A stretch of 64,000 bases of DNA, taken from Lamellibrachia satsuma (taxonomy: Eukaryota; Annelida; Polychaeta; Sabellida; Siboglinidae). The stretch spans positions 294,001-358,000 of the forward strand of contig BSQZ01000002.1 of the NCBI GenBank assembly GCA_033239005.1. Direction: 5' to 3'. The position numbers were made by a program, and so were the translations under genes. This document shows positions 47,954-57,649 of this stretch, piece by piece (within the stretch, counting starts at the first letter, position 1; every line of letters begins with the position of its first letter). Under the pieces are notes generated by a model, which was given only the letters and a program-made list of their open reading frames with translations, was not told where the DNA came from and searched no databases.

Positions 47954-50900
47954 TATATACATATATATATATATAAATTTAAATGTATATATGTAATAAT
48001 AAAATAATAATAAATACATATAAAACATTTCACATCAGCATATATTGTAAAAAGGTTAATCTTTTTATGATAACGACGATAACCATATGTGACCATCTGC
48101 AAAGCCAGTACAGACAATAGATACAACGAATTTATCTGTGTACAACTGATAAATGTAGCCATGAAAGGATATCTCAAGAGTCTGATCAGGCTGCAACACG
48201 CCAATGTTATCAATAGTGTACAAGTACCTGGAACAGAGCAAACAGCTCTATTTGGCACAAATATTGACTAACAGTTACGACGATATATGTCGTCAACAAT
48301 GACATTCAATCAATTGGTATTACATAATGAAGCATGTTTAGAAGTTTATACATATTTATACAGATCTTCATAGAATCGTACTGAAAACAGTAGATATATA
48401 AAATAGTTTGTGTATAAATTTAGGCAAACAAACTTTTTATAATTATCACATGTCAAACTAACTAAGAAAAACCATTTATAACAGATATTTGATAAAATTA
48501 TAATATTTTAGAGGTGTAATTATGCTTTATAACATTTACGGTAAATAAAAATATGATGGGAAACATGATTCGAAATAGTGGTAGATTTTTAAACCAGGTA
48601 AACGGACTGTAGTTGTTTCTACCAGACTAGTTGGCAAGTCACAAATTGTGAAGTCATGTCTCGAGTCATTGACCTCCAAGTCAAGTCTCAAGCCAATGAC
48701 CTATAAGTCCGAGTGAAGTCTCAAGTCATCTCTCTGAATTCCAAGTCAAGTCCCAAGGGTTCATCAATCGCCGTACACTGCCGTACACACGGCCGTACAC
48801 ACTGCCTGCTCGGCACCTCTCACGTGCCCGACCAGGAAGCAGCTCTAGCAACGGGAGCTAGAATCTGTGGGTTAGAGGTAGAGACTCCCACTCTTGGAGT
48901 CCACGGCAGGTTACACATTTACCCCCTGTGTGGGATCTTTTATTTCCCCTGGCATAGACAGCAAACAGAAGGGACAAACGGCTTTTACTGTCTCTTCCAA
49001 AAGACATAAAGTGGGGTGAACGAAATTGCTCAGGCTTCGACACGGCAGTAGGTGGAATCGAACAGCCGACCTCTCGATCGACAATCAGGGGTTGTATCCA
49101 CTAGACCACCGCTCTTACAACTCGAGATAATAAATCTGGTTTCCACTCCTGACATAGACATCTCATATCAATGAAAACAGGACCTGGAGTTGTTTCCAAG
49201 TGACATAGACATCTCACTCACCAGCAGTCTGCGTTCATGCGGCCAAGAGCATATGCAGCACCGTCTGTAACACACATCTACCATGTACACGTCCATCAAA
49301 CTTGGAACCAAACTAATGCCATATACACACAAAATCGCATGGGAGAATACACCACAGCATACATAAATCTGTATATGCATATTTAGCACATACATATTTT
49401 TCTACATGTTTTGCATGTAGGTTTACATAATTTTATATTGCAGTTACAAACTTCAGTGTCGATTTGTGAATGTAAATGTATGTTCTTATACAGCATGGTA
49501 TCCAGTTCAAAGCACTTTACACTTCACCCCCTGGCAGACCTGTTCATTCCAACGCCATATCAACTTCTCTGGGAAGCATTCAGCCACACTGCAATGACTG
49601 CACGAAGACTATTCATTCACATATCCACCTCTCTGCTGTGTAAAGACAAAAGGTAGTAACTGCTGAATTGATGAAAATTCTATTCCTTAGCAACGTTTGG
49701 TGGAGTCGACAACCTTTTTGAATGCAGGGTCAAATAACCGAGTTGGAATTGGCCAGCGGGCCATGCACGCATGCATGCACGCACGCCACACATATAACAC
49801 AATTCGTATGTGTACTGGCTTAATATGCTGGTGGTATTACATTGCAATTACAGTAATTACAGTAATTACAATAATTACACTAATTGCAGCTTCATTATTA
49901 AATGTATAAAGAAATTAGTGTTAATTTGATCAGTTTCCCAGAGGTTGGTGCATTGTACAGCTGCAGGCATTAATGTCATACGTGATTACCTTATACTTGA
50001 TTAACTACTTAACAATGTGTCACACAGGTTTGAGCCAAGTGTATTCTGGAGGTGTCCAACTTACACAGTAGTAGGGCCTAGATCCGCTACAAACTTACAT
50101 ACACATACTGATAAAAAAGCTACTGATAAAAAATCGGTCATGTAATCGCGATCATTTCCAAGAAACAAAACAGTATTGGGGATACAGTGTTGTTTCTTGG
50201 AAAACGTGATCTTATCTAGGAAACATCATTTTATTGGGGGTTGTTTCTTGGAAAACGTGATCTTATCTAAGAAACATAATTGTATTGGGGGTACATTGGC
50301 ATAGTAAGTGAACGTGAGCCTGGGGTAGTAAGGGAAAGTGAATGCGAGCCTAGTGTAGTAAGTGAATGTGAGCCAGGCATAGTAAGTGAATGTGAACCTG
50401 GCATAGTAAGTGAATATGAGCCTGGCATCGTAAGTGAATGTTATCCTGGAATAGTAAGTGAATGTGAGCCTGGTGTAGTAAGTGAATGCGAGTCTGGTGT
50501 AGCAAGTGAATGTGAGCTTGGTGTAGCAAGTGAATGTGAGCTTGGCGTAGTATGTGAATACGAGCCTGGCGTAACAAGTGAATGTGAGCCTGGTGTAGTA
50601 AGTGAATGTGAGCCTGGTGTAGCAAGTGAACGTGAGCTTGGCGTAGTAAGTGAATGTGAGCTTGGCGTAGTATGTGAATGTGAGCCTGGTGTAGTAAGCG
50701 AATGTGAGCCTGGCGTAGTAAGTGAATGTGAGCCTGGCATAGTAAGTGAATGTGAGCGTGGTGTAGTAAGTGAATGCATACTCACTGTCAAACAGCGCGT
50801 CTAGATGGGCCATCTGCATATAGAGAAACAGTCTCATTTACACAAGTCTAACTTACACTGAAATGTATTTAAATACAAATACTCTTGAGGTATTCAAATA

Positions 50901-53900
50901 CAAATACTATGAAATGCAAATGTATTCAAATAGACATACCTTGGTAGTTTGGATGTATTTCAAAAAACTGTCAGAATAATAATAATATGTTTTTATTTCA
51001 GACAATCATATAAAAATAATAAATACATAGATAAAAACAGTACATTTAAAAATTATACAAAGCTAACATCCACTGATGCCGCAATTTCTACGTACAGTAC
51101 ATGTCGCTAATTGCAATGTTCTGTGTAGTGGGATTCAGTGACTTGTCAATCCTAATCATTAACTTTAATATTGCCTTTCTGATGACACATTTACATGAGT
51201 TGACATCTACAGATGTAGCGAACATGTGGCTAGTGCTACATCTCACAGGCAGTTTGTTCAACATCCTGTAGGAGTTGTTATAAGCAACAACATGTGACTA
51301 GCGCTACATCTCACAGGCAGTCTGTTCAACATCCTGTAGGAGTTGGTATAAGCAACAACATGTGGCTAGTGCTACATCTCATAGGCAGTCTGTTCAACAT
51401 CCTGTAGGAGTTGGTATAAGCAACAACATGTGGCTAGCGCTACATCTCACAGGCAGTCTGTTCAACATCCTGTAGGAGTTGTTATAAGCAACAACATGTG
51501 GCTAGCGCTACATCTCACAGGCAGTCTGTTCAACATCCTGTAGGAGTTGTTATAAGCAACAACATGTGGCTAGTGCTACATCTCACAGGCAGTCTGTTCA
51601 ACATCCTGTAGGAGTTGTTATAAGCAACAACATGTGACTAGCGCTACATCTCACAGGCAGTCTGTTCAACATCCTGTAGGAGTTGTTATAAGCAACAACA
51701 TGTGGCTAGCGCTACATCTCACAGGCAGTCTGTTCAACATCCTGTAGGAGTTGGTATAAGCAACAACATGTGGCTAGTGCTACATCTCATAGGCAGTCTG
51801 TTCAACATCCTGTAGGAGTTGGTATAAGCAACAACATGTGGCTAGCGCTACATCTCACAGGCAGTCTGTTCAACATCCTTGTTCAACATCCTGTAGGAGT
51901 TGTCATAAGCAACAACATGTGGCTAGCGCTACATCTCACAGGCAGTCTGTTCAATATCCTGTAGGAGTTGTCATAAGCAACAACATGTGGCTAGCGCTAC
52001 ATCTCACAGGCAGTCTGTTCAATATCCTGTAGGAGTTGTCATAAGCAACAACATGTGGCTAGCGCTACATCTCACAGGCAGTCTGTTCAATATCCTGTAG
52101 GAGTTGTTATAAGCAACAACATGTGGCTAGCGCTACATCTCACAGGCAGTCTGTTCAATATCCTGTAGGAGTTGTCATAAGCAACAACATGTGGCTAGCG
52201 CTACATCTCACAGGCAGTCTGTTCAACATCCTGTAGGAGTTGGTATAAGCAACAACATGTGGCTAGCGCTACATCTCACAGGCAGTTTGTTCAACATCCT
52301 GTAGGAGTTGTTATAAGCAACAACATGTGACTAGCGCTACATCTCACAGGCAGTCTGTTCAACATCCTGTAGGAGTTGTTATAAGCAACAACATGTGACT
52401 AGCGCTACATCTCACAGGCAGTCTGTTCAATATCCTGTAGGAGTTGTCATAAGCAACAACAAATTGCTGAACATTTGCTTATTTACTATGCTCTTTGCAC
52501 TGATATACACACATTTATAACCAGCTTCAGAAATGTTTTCCAGACATTTTTACTGGTTTGTGTGTACTACTGGCCTCTTGCCCATACACGAGATCAGTAA
52601 CAAGAACCTAATGAATACTGAGGTACGACCTGTTTATTTATTCACCAGTTCCACTGAAGCATGAGAGCAGCAAGATTGTAGAGCAAGCACCTGTGTGATC
52701 TGGAGCAGAGTTGCTAGAAGGTGGATCCAGTAGTTGGCTGGCAAAGATCACAGTCACTGTTTGCCGTGTGTTTGCTGATCTCCTTGGCTCAATATCCTTT
52801 ATGTACTTTGGCCATCCATCCATATACTGCTTTAGACCCCAGTAGTTAAGTGATGTACACACTGCCTACTCAGCGTCTCTCACACGCCCGACCAGGAAGC
52901 AGCTCCAACAACGGGAGCTAGAATCTGTGGGTTAGAGATAGAGACACCCAATCTTTGAGTCCACGGCAGGTTACACATTTACCCCATGTGGGATCTTTTG
53001 CTTCCCCTAGCAAAGACACCAGCTAGAAGAACCCAATAACTTTTACCTTCTCTTTGAAAAGAAACAGGCAAAGTTGGGTGAATTAAATTACCAAGCTTTG
53101 AAATGGCATCAGGTGGAATCGAACCACTGTCCTCTCAATCGACAGTTGGATGCTCTAACCAGTAAACTAACGCTGCCCACTTGGCAATGACCACAACCAC
53201 TGTTTGCTGAGGTGGTGGATTAGCACCTGCCAATCAGCTTGACCCGATATCCACTTTGTACTTTAGCCAGACTTCACTGGGATAATTTCCCTACTGTTTG
53301 AAAGTTACAAGTAAAGCATAGACAATCTATCTGCTGGGTAACCTACCCACTGCGACAAATATGATGGGTGATCTCACCTCCGCATTGAAGTTCTGGTGTA
53401 CCGCTGGTTGCAGTTCTGGTCTTGTGTACTTCTTTCGGGAGTAAAACAAGTCCTGTGCACACAGATATAGGTTAAAAAAGTGTTAAAAACATTACAATTA
53501 TTCATATATCACAGGTCGTTAGAAACATGGGAAAGGGGCACATTGAAGGTATTCTTCATATGCTAATTTCAATGTATTTTTTATATGTATCTTAAATATG
53601 TTAAAATTCCGGTTTTCAACAAAGATCAAAGGAAAAGTCACACCAGCCAACGAATATGTCTAGACTATGATGATGATGGAAAAGCAACAAGAGAAAGACC
53701 AAGTTTGCGAAACTACCTGGGTGAGAAGAACTGAGGGAGTGAAAAGAATCGACAAGCGAAGAATGGAGGAGCTGAGGGAGGAGGCTGGTGTGAAAGAGTT
53801 TCAGGGGAAGCTGGTGAGGAGCTGGCTAAAGTGGGCTGGATACATGGAACGAACGGAAGGGGAACGGTTGACGAAGAGAGCAGATGTACTGAGAGTGGAT

Positions 53901-54480
53901 GGTAGAAGACCGAGACTAAGATGGGAGGACTGTCTGAATAGAGATTTGGCGGGACTGGGAGTGGAGATTGGGGGTGAAATATAGGGGGGTGGAGAATGAG
54001 GGTGAAATATACGGGGGTGGAGATGGCAGTGAAACTTAATGAGTGACAGAAGAAAAAAAATCGAGGATCAGTATTGTTGCCAGCCTTGCCCCAGACTTCA
54101 GGGACAAAGAGGAGAACAACTGTTGCTAACAATAATTAGATATGTTGGAGAGATGAACAGAGCAGACTAACATCAACCATGTCCATGCCACACTCATTCT
54201 GTACAAGATTCAGCAGCGGTTCTACGGCATTCAGCAGACTTGTACGACCACATGTCTTGAGAATGAAGCGGTTCTTGGACACAAACATACTGCTCTCACT
54301 ACAACACACAGACACACATGGCTTTAGCATGATTCCTTTAACCAGAAACATCTTCACAAACTGTTGTATGTTCATTACTAGGTGAATTTTAAATAGTCAA
54401 TGGGTTGAGTTGTAAGAACAGAGTAATATATCCCAATTGAAATGTATAAGTTGGTATGGCATATTATTAGATTCTGTGTG

Positions 54481-54512
<32 letters not shown>

Positions 54513-55990
54513 TGCATGTGTGTGCGCCTACTTACTTATACAAGTACCATGATACTAAAGATTTACGAATGCAAGTATAAATTCAAAATCACACATAATG
54601 AACCTCAGAAAAACAGTCAAGATAGGTATAACTACATGAAAATAAGAACAACTGTAAATACACAAAGCAATGCATGTAAAACACATCACACGTCACAAGT
54701 GATCGGATAAGCAGAACAGCACCATATTGGAAGTCTGGAATATCACTCAACTTTAATCGAGTTACGCATGGTGCTTATGTAAATTTAAAATTTCTCACAG
54801 CCTGTGTAAACAATCTAGTATTGAAATATTTGTGTGATTTGCTGGGGATAATTGTTCCAGCCACTGCAAGCCTTGGCAAAGAACAAGTGTGTGTGTGTGT
54901 ATGTGTGTGTGTGTGTGTGTGTGTACGTGTGTGCGTGTGCGCGCGCGTGCGTGCGTGCGTGCGTGTAACAAAGACGTTTTAAAATCTGGATGATCTAACA
55001 TGGAATAACCCTTTGCACAAAATTTTGTTGCTAAACACAGAGCTGACTAAACTGTTGGCAGCATCTGTGCAATACCTCATGCATTAGTTCATTGAATAAA
55101 TATCCAAGAGTTTTGAAACAATCCCTTCCTCGGATGGCTTGTTTTTGTTCCATCACTTGATAGTTACTGACAAGTGCAGAACGCCAGTGATAAAACTAGT
55201 GGGTTATGCCAATTCAACAGTACAAACTATCAATTTCTTTAATTTTATGGATGTTCTCAAAACATTGATGTAGGACACTACATGGAATTGGGGAGAGTGA
55301 GGGGAGCTACAGCCGTTTCATTTAGTGCCATACATTGAAGTATTTTCCCCAAACCATGCATTGTTCATTTTCTGATCACAATTCATAAGGGTGCTGATGC
55401 CTGACATTATGAAGGCCGAGTTTGAACGGTATGTGATGGTTACTGAATGAAGGACAAGGACATGTTCACATGTATCCACACGTCCACGTAATCCAACTTC
55501 ATGTAGTGGGGGGGCTTCAGTGGTTAGATGACATCAATTTCTTACATGTTACACATCTGTGTTTTGAGATCATCCCTTACCAGATCAGTTTAATCAGTTT
55601 GTGTGGATTCACAATATACTATATTACATACTTTTTCGAAACAATTTTGTTCACCCCACTTTGCAAGTTTGCCTCAGTTCATTCAACTGTATACTTGTAT
55701 ACAGTACCTTGAAAAAGACATGATGGGATTCCAGTGATGGAATTAAACGAATGAACAGCTTCCATGCAGCAACTGCAGCATGGCTGGATGCTTTATAATA
55801 GAACTTGGTACTTGCAAGTGCAGGTCTGTCGATGGGAAAGTGCAATGAGCTCGGAGCAACGAATGTAAACTGGATGCCTTGGTTTGATGTGGCAATGGAT
55901 TACCTGAGCACATAAGCATCCATATCCTTGTCACTCTTCATACTGATGATCTCACAGTGGACCAACTTCAGAAGGTCCTCCCACAAGGAC
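43070..55990 (-). CDS. AMD1: S-adenosylmethionine decarboxylase proenzyme, partial at the N-terminus
   Basis: Eleven exons in order: 55,990-55,904; 54,298-54,172; 53,452-53,378; 50,813-50,786; 49,264-49,222; 48,227-48,173; 47,345-47,265; 46,042-45,950; 45,348-45,274; 44,028-43,948; 43,219-43,070. Together they give about 297 codons; human AMD1 has 334, so only about 40 N-terminal residues are off the recognisable sequence. The enzyme decarboxylates S-adenosylmethionine for spermidine and spermine synthesis in the cytosol and carries a pyruvoyl cofactor made by self-cleavage. Visible landmarks: cleavage pair Glu-Ser in SESSMFVSK (human Glu67/Ser68), the Cys in RFILKTCG (Cys82), the Ser in GYSMNG (Ser229), the His in TVHVTPEP (His243). 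All splice junctions keep frame; one intron is U12-like. The C-terminus replaces the human Gln run with [12 protein letters not shown]. The exons containing Glu8/Glu11 and the regulatory upstream ORF were not found. Confidence 0.94.
43740..43930 (+). mobile_element. tRNA-derived SINE in AMD1 intron
   Basis: A tRNA-like head has an A-box-like GTGGTCTAATGGTTAGAGCA and a B box GGTTCAATTCC (43,790-43,800). The body CTTAGGCAATTTTGTTCA... CTTTCGGAAGAGACA is shared in reverse with 49,000-49,080. It ends near GAGTATAATTGAGACTTGAG. Confidence 0.85.
43948..44028 (-). CDS. AMD1: AMD1 exon j
   Basis: Acceptor ATTGCAG|GAATCC, donor AACAAG|GTATGT. Encodes [20 protein letters not shown] and LTVFANK. Confidence 0.96.
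44035..44955. other. AMD1 intron, AT-rich
   Basis: 44,425-44,495 contains GTGAGGGAACAGGCCCGGGA and GGGGTTCCCGGGC next to a GTGAT. This resembles CLYBL exon 6 (GTGCGGGAACAAGCCCTGGA, GGGGTTCACGGGC) and is a possible decayed copy of that exon. Otherwise no gene. Confidence 0.4.
44958..45235 (+). mobile_element. tRNA-derived SINE, second type
   Basis: The head GAGGCGTGGTAGTGTAGTGG TTAGCACATC has an A-box match (TAGTGTAGTGG). GTTCTGGGTTCAAGAATTG is a weakened B box, and a body of CACCCTAGCAGTGACCAC duplicates and unique tail follows. Confidence 0.65.
45274..45348 (-). CDS. AMD1: AMD1 exon i
   Basis: Acceptor GTTTCAG|GGCCAG, donor GCTAAG|GTATCT. Encodes [20 protein letters not shown] and TNVAK, including the catalytic His. 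Confidence 0.96.
45950..46042 (-). CDS. AMD1: AMD1 exon h
   Basis: Acceptor GTTACAG|AAGTCG, donor CCAAAC|GTACGT, 31 codons. Encodes [20 protein letters not shown] and [11 protein letters not shown] with the conserved catalytic Ser in YSMNG. Confidence 0.95.
46130..46510 (+). repeat. Interspersed AT-rich repeat, copy 2 (AMD1 intron)
   Basis: Same element and orientation as 35,870-36,210: GAAAATGTAATTGGTATTTT, TACATAATATGCAGAAATTA, GCTCTAAAATAGATGTTATT, TGTGTAATTGGAATGGG. Confidence 0.75.
46600..47000 (-). mobile_element. LINE fragment, linker between endonuclease and RT
   Basis: The minus strand reads [20 protein letters not shown] and [20 protein letters not shown], like the [12 protein letters not shown] segment just before RT in many LINEs. 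It then continues into the module around CCTGAAGTCTGAGGTGG also present at 11,860 and 54,090. Confidence 0.6.
47265..47345 (-). CDS. AMD1: AMD1 exon g
   Basis: Encodes [20 protein letters not shown] and SADEAGM, aligning residue for residue with ILMSELDP in vertebrate AMD1. The start at GTA (47,345) is set by frame and alignment; donor GGGATG|GTAAGT. Confidence 0.88.
47346..48172 (-). other. U12-type (minor spliceosome) AMD1 intron, 827 bases
   Basis: The donor sequence ATATCCTTTC at 48,172 is the U12 AT-donor consensus, and no GT donor is available. A branch-site match TCCTTGAC lies at 47,364-47,357, its branch A 12 bases from the inferred acceptor. Frame needs the next exon to start in phase 0; conservation puts it at GTACTCATG, so the intron would end TTCAA|. 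An AC end at TCAAGTAC lies three bases later but breaks frame. Confidence 0.75.
47872..47990. repeat. (TA)n tract inside the U12-type intron
   Basis: About 80 bases of pure TA, then TATATAAATATATATACATA-type imperfect repeats. Confidence 0.97.
48173..48227 (-). CDS. AMD1: AMD1 exon f
   Basis: Acceptor TTCCAG|GTACTT. Encodes (W)[18 protein letters not shown]. It has no GT donor at the expected end; the exon is followed by ATATCCTTT, a U12-type AT donor. Confidence 0.92.
48780..49115 (-). mobile_element. tRNA-derived SINE in AMD1 intron
   Basis: The tRNA-like head on the minus strand (49,115-49,040) has GGTGGTCTAGTGGATACAAC and B box TGTTCGATTCC. The body shares GAGTCCACGGCAGGTTACAC, TTCCCCTGGCATAGACA and CGACCAGGAAGCAGCTC with 52,860-53,181. 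The head ends about 100 bases from exon e. Confidence 0.88.
49222..49264 (-). CDS. AMD1: AMD1 exon e
   Basis: Acceptor TGTTACAG|ACGGTG, donor TGCTG|GTGAGT. Encodes [14 protein letters not shown] and two bases of Trp. Confidence 0.95.
49480..49650 (+). repeat. Interspersed repeat, copy 2
   Basis: Matches 22,100-22,300: GCATGGTATCCAGTTCAAAG, CTTTACACTTCACCCCCTGG, CAACTTCTCTGGGAAGCATT. Confidence 0.75.
50285..50785. repeat. 24-bp minisatellite next to AMD1 exon d, about 21 copies
   Basis: The unit is AAGTGAATGTGAGCCTGGTG plus TAGT on plus. Being a multiple of three without stops it opens frames on both strands (174 and 203 codons), which I treat as artefacts. The array reaches to the exon d donor region. 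Confidence 0.96.
50786..50813 (-). CDS. AMD1: AMD1 exon d (28-base microexon)
   Basis: Acceptor ATATGCAG|ATGGCC, donor GACA|GTGAGT. Encodes MAHLDALFD plus one base, matching IEFLNAIFP. It is needed to link exons c and e in frame. A 24-bp minisatellite begins within about 20 bases of its donor. Confidence 0.9.
50850..51055. repeat. AT-rich repeat fragment
   Basis: ATGTATTTAAATACAAATAC and GTATTCAAATACAAATAC near-palindromes (50,860-50,940) look like the end of a small DNA element; its partner end was not found. Confidence 0.35.
51060..51290 (-). mobile_element. LINE C-terminal fragment
   Basis: The minus strand reads [40 protein letters not shown] and LKLMIRID. This resembles the VAYNxxFRxLxxLPRxCSAS-MF...R.....LLRK terminus of many LINE RT ORFs. 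Confidence 0.65.
51220..52460. repeat. 68-bp minisatellite derived from a LINE segment, about 18 copies
   Basis: The unit is AACATGTGGCTAGCGCTACA, TCTCACAGGCAGTCTGTTCA, ACATCCTGTAGGAGTTGTTA, TAAGCAAC. The leftmost unit is continuous with the LINE fragment at 51,060, whose [22 protein letters not shown] segment it encodes on minus. The array therefore grew out of that coding piece. One unit (about 51,880) has an internal duplication of TGTTCAACATCC. Confidence 0.95.
52470..52860. other. AMD1 intron, nothing recognised
   Basis: A 74-codon minus frame at 52,638-52,862 has no family match; not called. Confidence 0.3.
52860..53181 (-). mobile_element. tRNA-derived SINE in AMD1 intron
   Basis: Head at 53,181-53,106 on minus: GTTAGTTTACTGGTTAGAGC then a perfect B box GGTTCGATTCC. 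The body matches 48,780-49,040. It lies about 200 bases from exon c. Confidence 0.9.
53378..53452 (-). CDS. AMD1: AMD1 exon c
   Basis: Acceptor GTGCACAG|GACTTG, donor GCGGAG|GTGAGA. Encodes [20 protein letters not shown] and NFNAE, the FFYSRKN...P..Q..PH.NF.EE segment. Confidence 0.94.
53660..54130 (+). mobile_element. LINE 3' end, antisense within AMD1 intron
   Basis: An open 105-codon stretch reads [40 protein letters not shown] and [20 protein letters not shown]. This is the RLRWxGHxxRM...GRPxxRWEDxxxxDL tail of a LINE RT. It is followed by the purine-rich 3' region and module GACTTCAGGGACAAAGAGGA. Confidence 0.8.
54172..54298 (-). CDS. AMD1: AMD1 exon b (processing site)
   Basis: Acceptor GTTGTAG|TGAGAG, donor GTTGAT|GTTAGT. 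Encodes [18 protein letters not shown] and [13 protein letters not shown]. Contains the Glu-Ser self-cleavage bond and the catalytic Cys. Confidence 0.95.
54479..54525. repeat. (GT)n/(GTGC)n microsatellite
   Basis: TGTGTG followed by GCGTGCGTGC. Confidence 0.95.
54887..54965. repeat. (GT)n/(GC)n microsatellite
   Basis: GTGTGTGTATGTGTG, then GCGCGCG and GTGCGTGC units. Confidence 0.95.
54970..55900. other. AMD1 intron, no exon seen
   Basis: Between AMD1 exons a and b. Small frames at 55,470-55,845 have no domain similarity. No repeat family recognised. Confidence 0.4.
55904..55990 (-). CDS. AMD1: AMD1 exon a (first visible)
   Basis: Acceptor TTGTTGTAG|GTCCTT, donor CTCAG|GTAATC. Encodes [20 protein letters not shown] and DMDAYVL, matching the EWDILL... 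ISV... AYVLS segment before the processing site. The exon's 5' half is tandemly copied upstream (55,991-56,425). Confidence 0.9.
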
Positions 55991-56425
55991 CTACAACAAT
56001 AACCATACTGATTATCTCATAGTGGACCAACTGCAGGTCCTCTCACAAGGACCTGCAACAATAACTATACTGATGATGTCGCAGTGGAACAAGGTCCTCT
56101 GACAAGGGACCTGTAACATTAAACATACTAATGGTCAGTGGACCAAGGAGGTCCTTCCAAAAGGACCTACAACAATAACTATAGTGATGATCTCACAATG
56201 GGCTAAGGTCCTCCCACAAGGACCTGTAACAACAACCATAATGATGGTTTCACAGTGGACCAAGAAGGTCTTCCCACAAGGACCTGTAACAATAACCACA
56301 GAGATGATATGTTTGGACCAAGGTCCTCCCACACGGACCTGCAACTACAGCAACTGGTATACTGATGATCTCATAGTGGACCAAGGACCTGTAACAATAA
56401 CCATACTGATGGTCTCACAGTAAAC
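55991..56425 (-). repeat. Tandem copies of the AMD1 exon a 3' splice site and exon start, about seven
   Basis: On minus each ~57-bp unit reads (GTTATTGTTACAG) followed by GTCCTTGTGGGAGGACCTTG and GTCCACTGTGAGATCATCAG-TATG. The first part is the intron's acceptor tract. The rest is the first ~50 bases of exon a with TTCTGAAG deleted. Units are diverged from each other; the real exon is the last copy. Confidence 0.9.
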
Positions 56426-56639
56426 GTATATCCCCCACAGATGCTGATGCTAACTCAGAGACAGTATTGCACATAACCTGTTCGGCATAATCATGTAGCA
56501 GAAATGTGATAGTGACTAGAAACGTGTCGGGTACGCATTACGTTTGTAGGGTCATCAAAACTACATTACAATGTCAACGTGTTAACAGGTACTTAAAGTT
56601 AATTCGATCAGTTCATAGTTGGAAAACAGTGGCACATAC

Positions 56640-57215
56640 ATGGACAGATAATAAATACTTGGACAGACAGTACATACTTGGACAGACAGTACATACTTGG
56701 ACAGACAGCACATATTTGGACACACAGTACATACTTGGACAGACAGCACATACTTGGACAGACAGTGCATATTTGGATAGATAGTACATACTTGGACAGA
56801 CAGTACATACATGGACAGACAGTACATATTTGGACAGATAGTACATACTTGGACAGATAGTACATACTTGGACAGACAGTACATACTTGGACAGACAGTA
56901 CATACTTGGACAGAGAGTATATATTTGGACAGACAGTGCATATTTGGACAGATAGTACATACTTGGACAGACAGTACATACTTGGACAGACAGCACATAT
57001 TTGGACAGACAGTACATACTTGGACAGACAGCACATACTTGGACAGACAGTGCATATTTGGATAGATAGTACATACTTGGACAGACAGTACATACATGGA
57101 CAGACAGTACATATTTGGACAGATAGTACATACTTGGACAGACAGTACATACTTCGACAGACAGTACATATTTGGACAGACAGTGCATATTTGGACAGAC
57201 AGTATATATTTAGAG
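56640..57215. repeat. 19-bp minisatellite, about 30 copies
   Basis: The unit is ACATACTTGGACAGACAGT, with ATATTTGG, GATAGT and GCACAT variants. Variant order repeats between the left (56,760-56,860) and right (57,050-57,150) halves. Frames over it (Cys-Leu-Ser-Lys-Tyr-Val on minus) are artefacts. Confidence 0.97.
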
Positions 57216-57535
57216 TGACAGCTGATGCAAATTGAGACAACAAACTACTAATAGCCATGCCACTGCCTAAAAGATATCCACTTTGCCAGCCAACAATAAA
57301 AGGTCAACAGGTATTCTTGTAACCAGATGATGCCCTCTGGACTCTAGTGCTCCGGGAACACACATAGCTACAACAATAAAAAATGTGCATAGGCCAAAGA
57401 ATAAAATTGGTGTGTCAGTGACGGTGTCACATCATGGAAAAACACTGCATAACAGCATGTCAAGGGCCAGGGCAATGGGAGCGAATAAACTACACTGAAA
57501 TCTGAAATTGCTGTGATTATTTGTTACTGATATAA
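57216..57535. other. Unassigned sequence
   Basis: No exon (including the missing AMD1 first exon) or repeat recognised. Confidence 0.3.
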
Positions 57536-57539
57536 ACTA

Positions 57540-57612
57540 CAAGAAAGAAGTTGGTGCGAAAGAGAGTTTTGGGAGGAAGCTGGTGAGGAGCCGGTGAAAG
57601 TGTGATGCTTGA
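57540..57612 (+). mobile_element. Short LINE fragment
   Basis: GAAGTTGGTGCGAAAGAGAG and GGAAGCTGGTGAGGAGC match 53,785-53,825 in the LINE 3' end copy. Confidence 0.55.
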
Positions 57613-57649
57613 CTACTTGAACGTTTTGTTCATAGTTCCTTTACAGATT

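Noticed and set aside
50226..50837. 203-codon minus frame (Thr-Phe-Thr-Tyr-Tyr repeats) and 174-codon plus frame
   Set aside because: They are created by the 24-bp array; only the last 28 bases (50,786-50,813) are a real AMD1 exon, in a different context.
52638..52862. 74-codon minus frame as an extra AMD1 exon
   Set aside because: Exons c and d already join in frame with the expected length; the frame has no similarity to AMD1.
53106..53181. Genuine tRNA gene on the minus strand
   Set aside because: Perfect B box, but it is the head of a SINE matching 48,780-49,115 and lacks a convincing acceptor stem.
56582..57258. Long minus-strand frames of a Cys-Leu-Ser-Lys-Tyr-Val repeat
   Set aside because: They come from the 19-bp array; three overlapping frames are equally open, so none is favoured.
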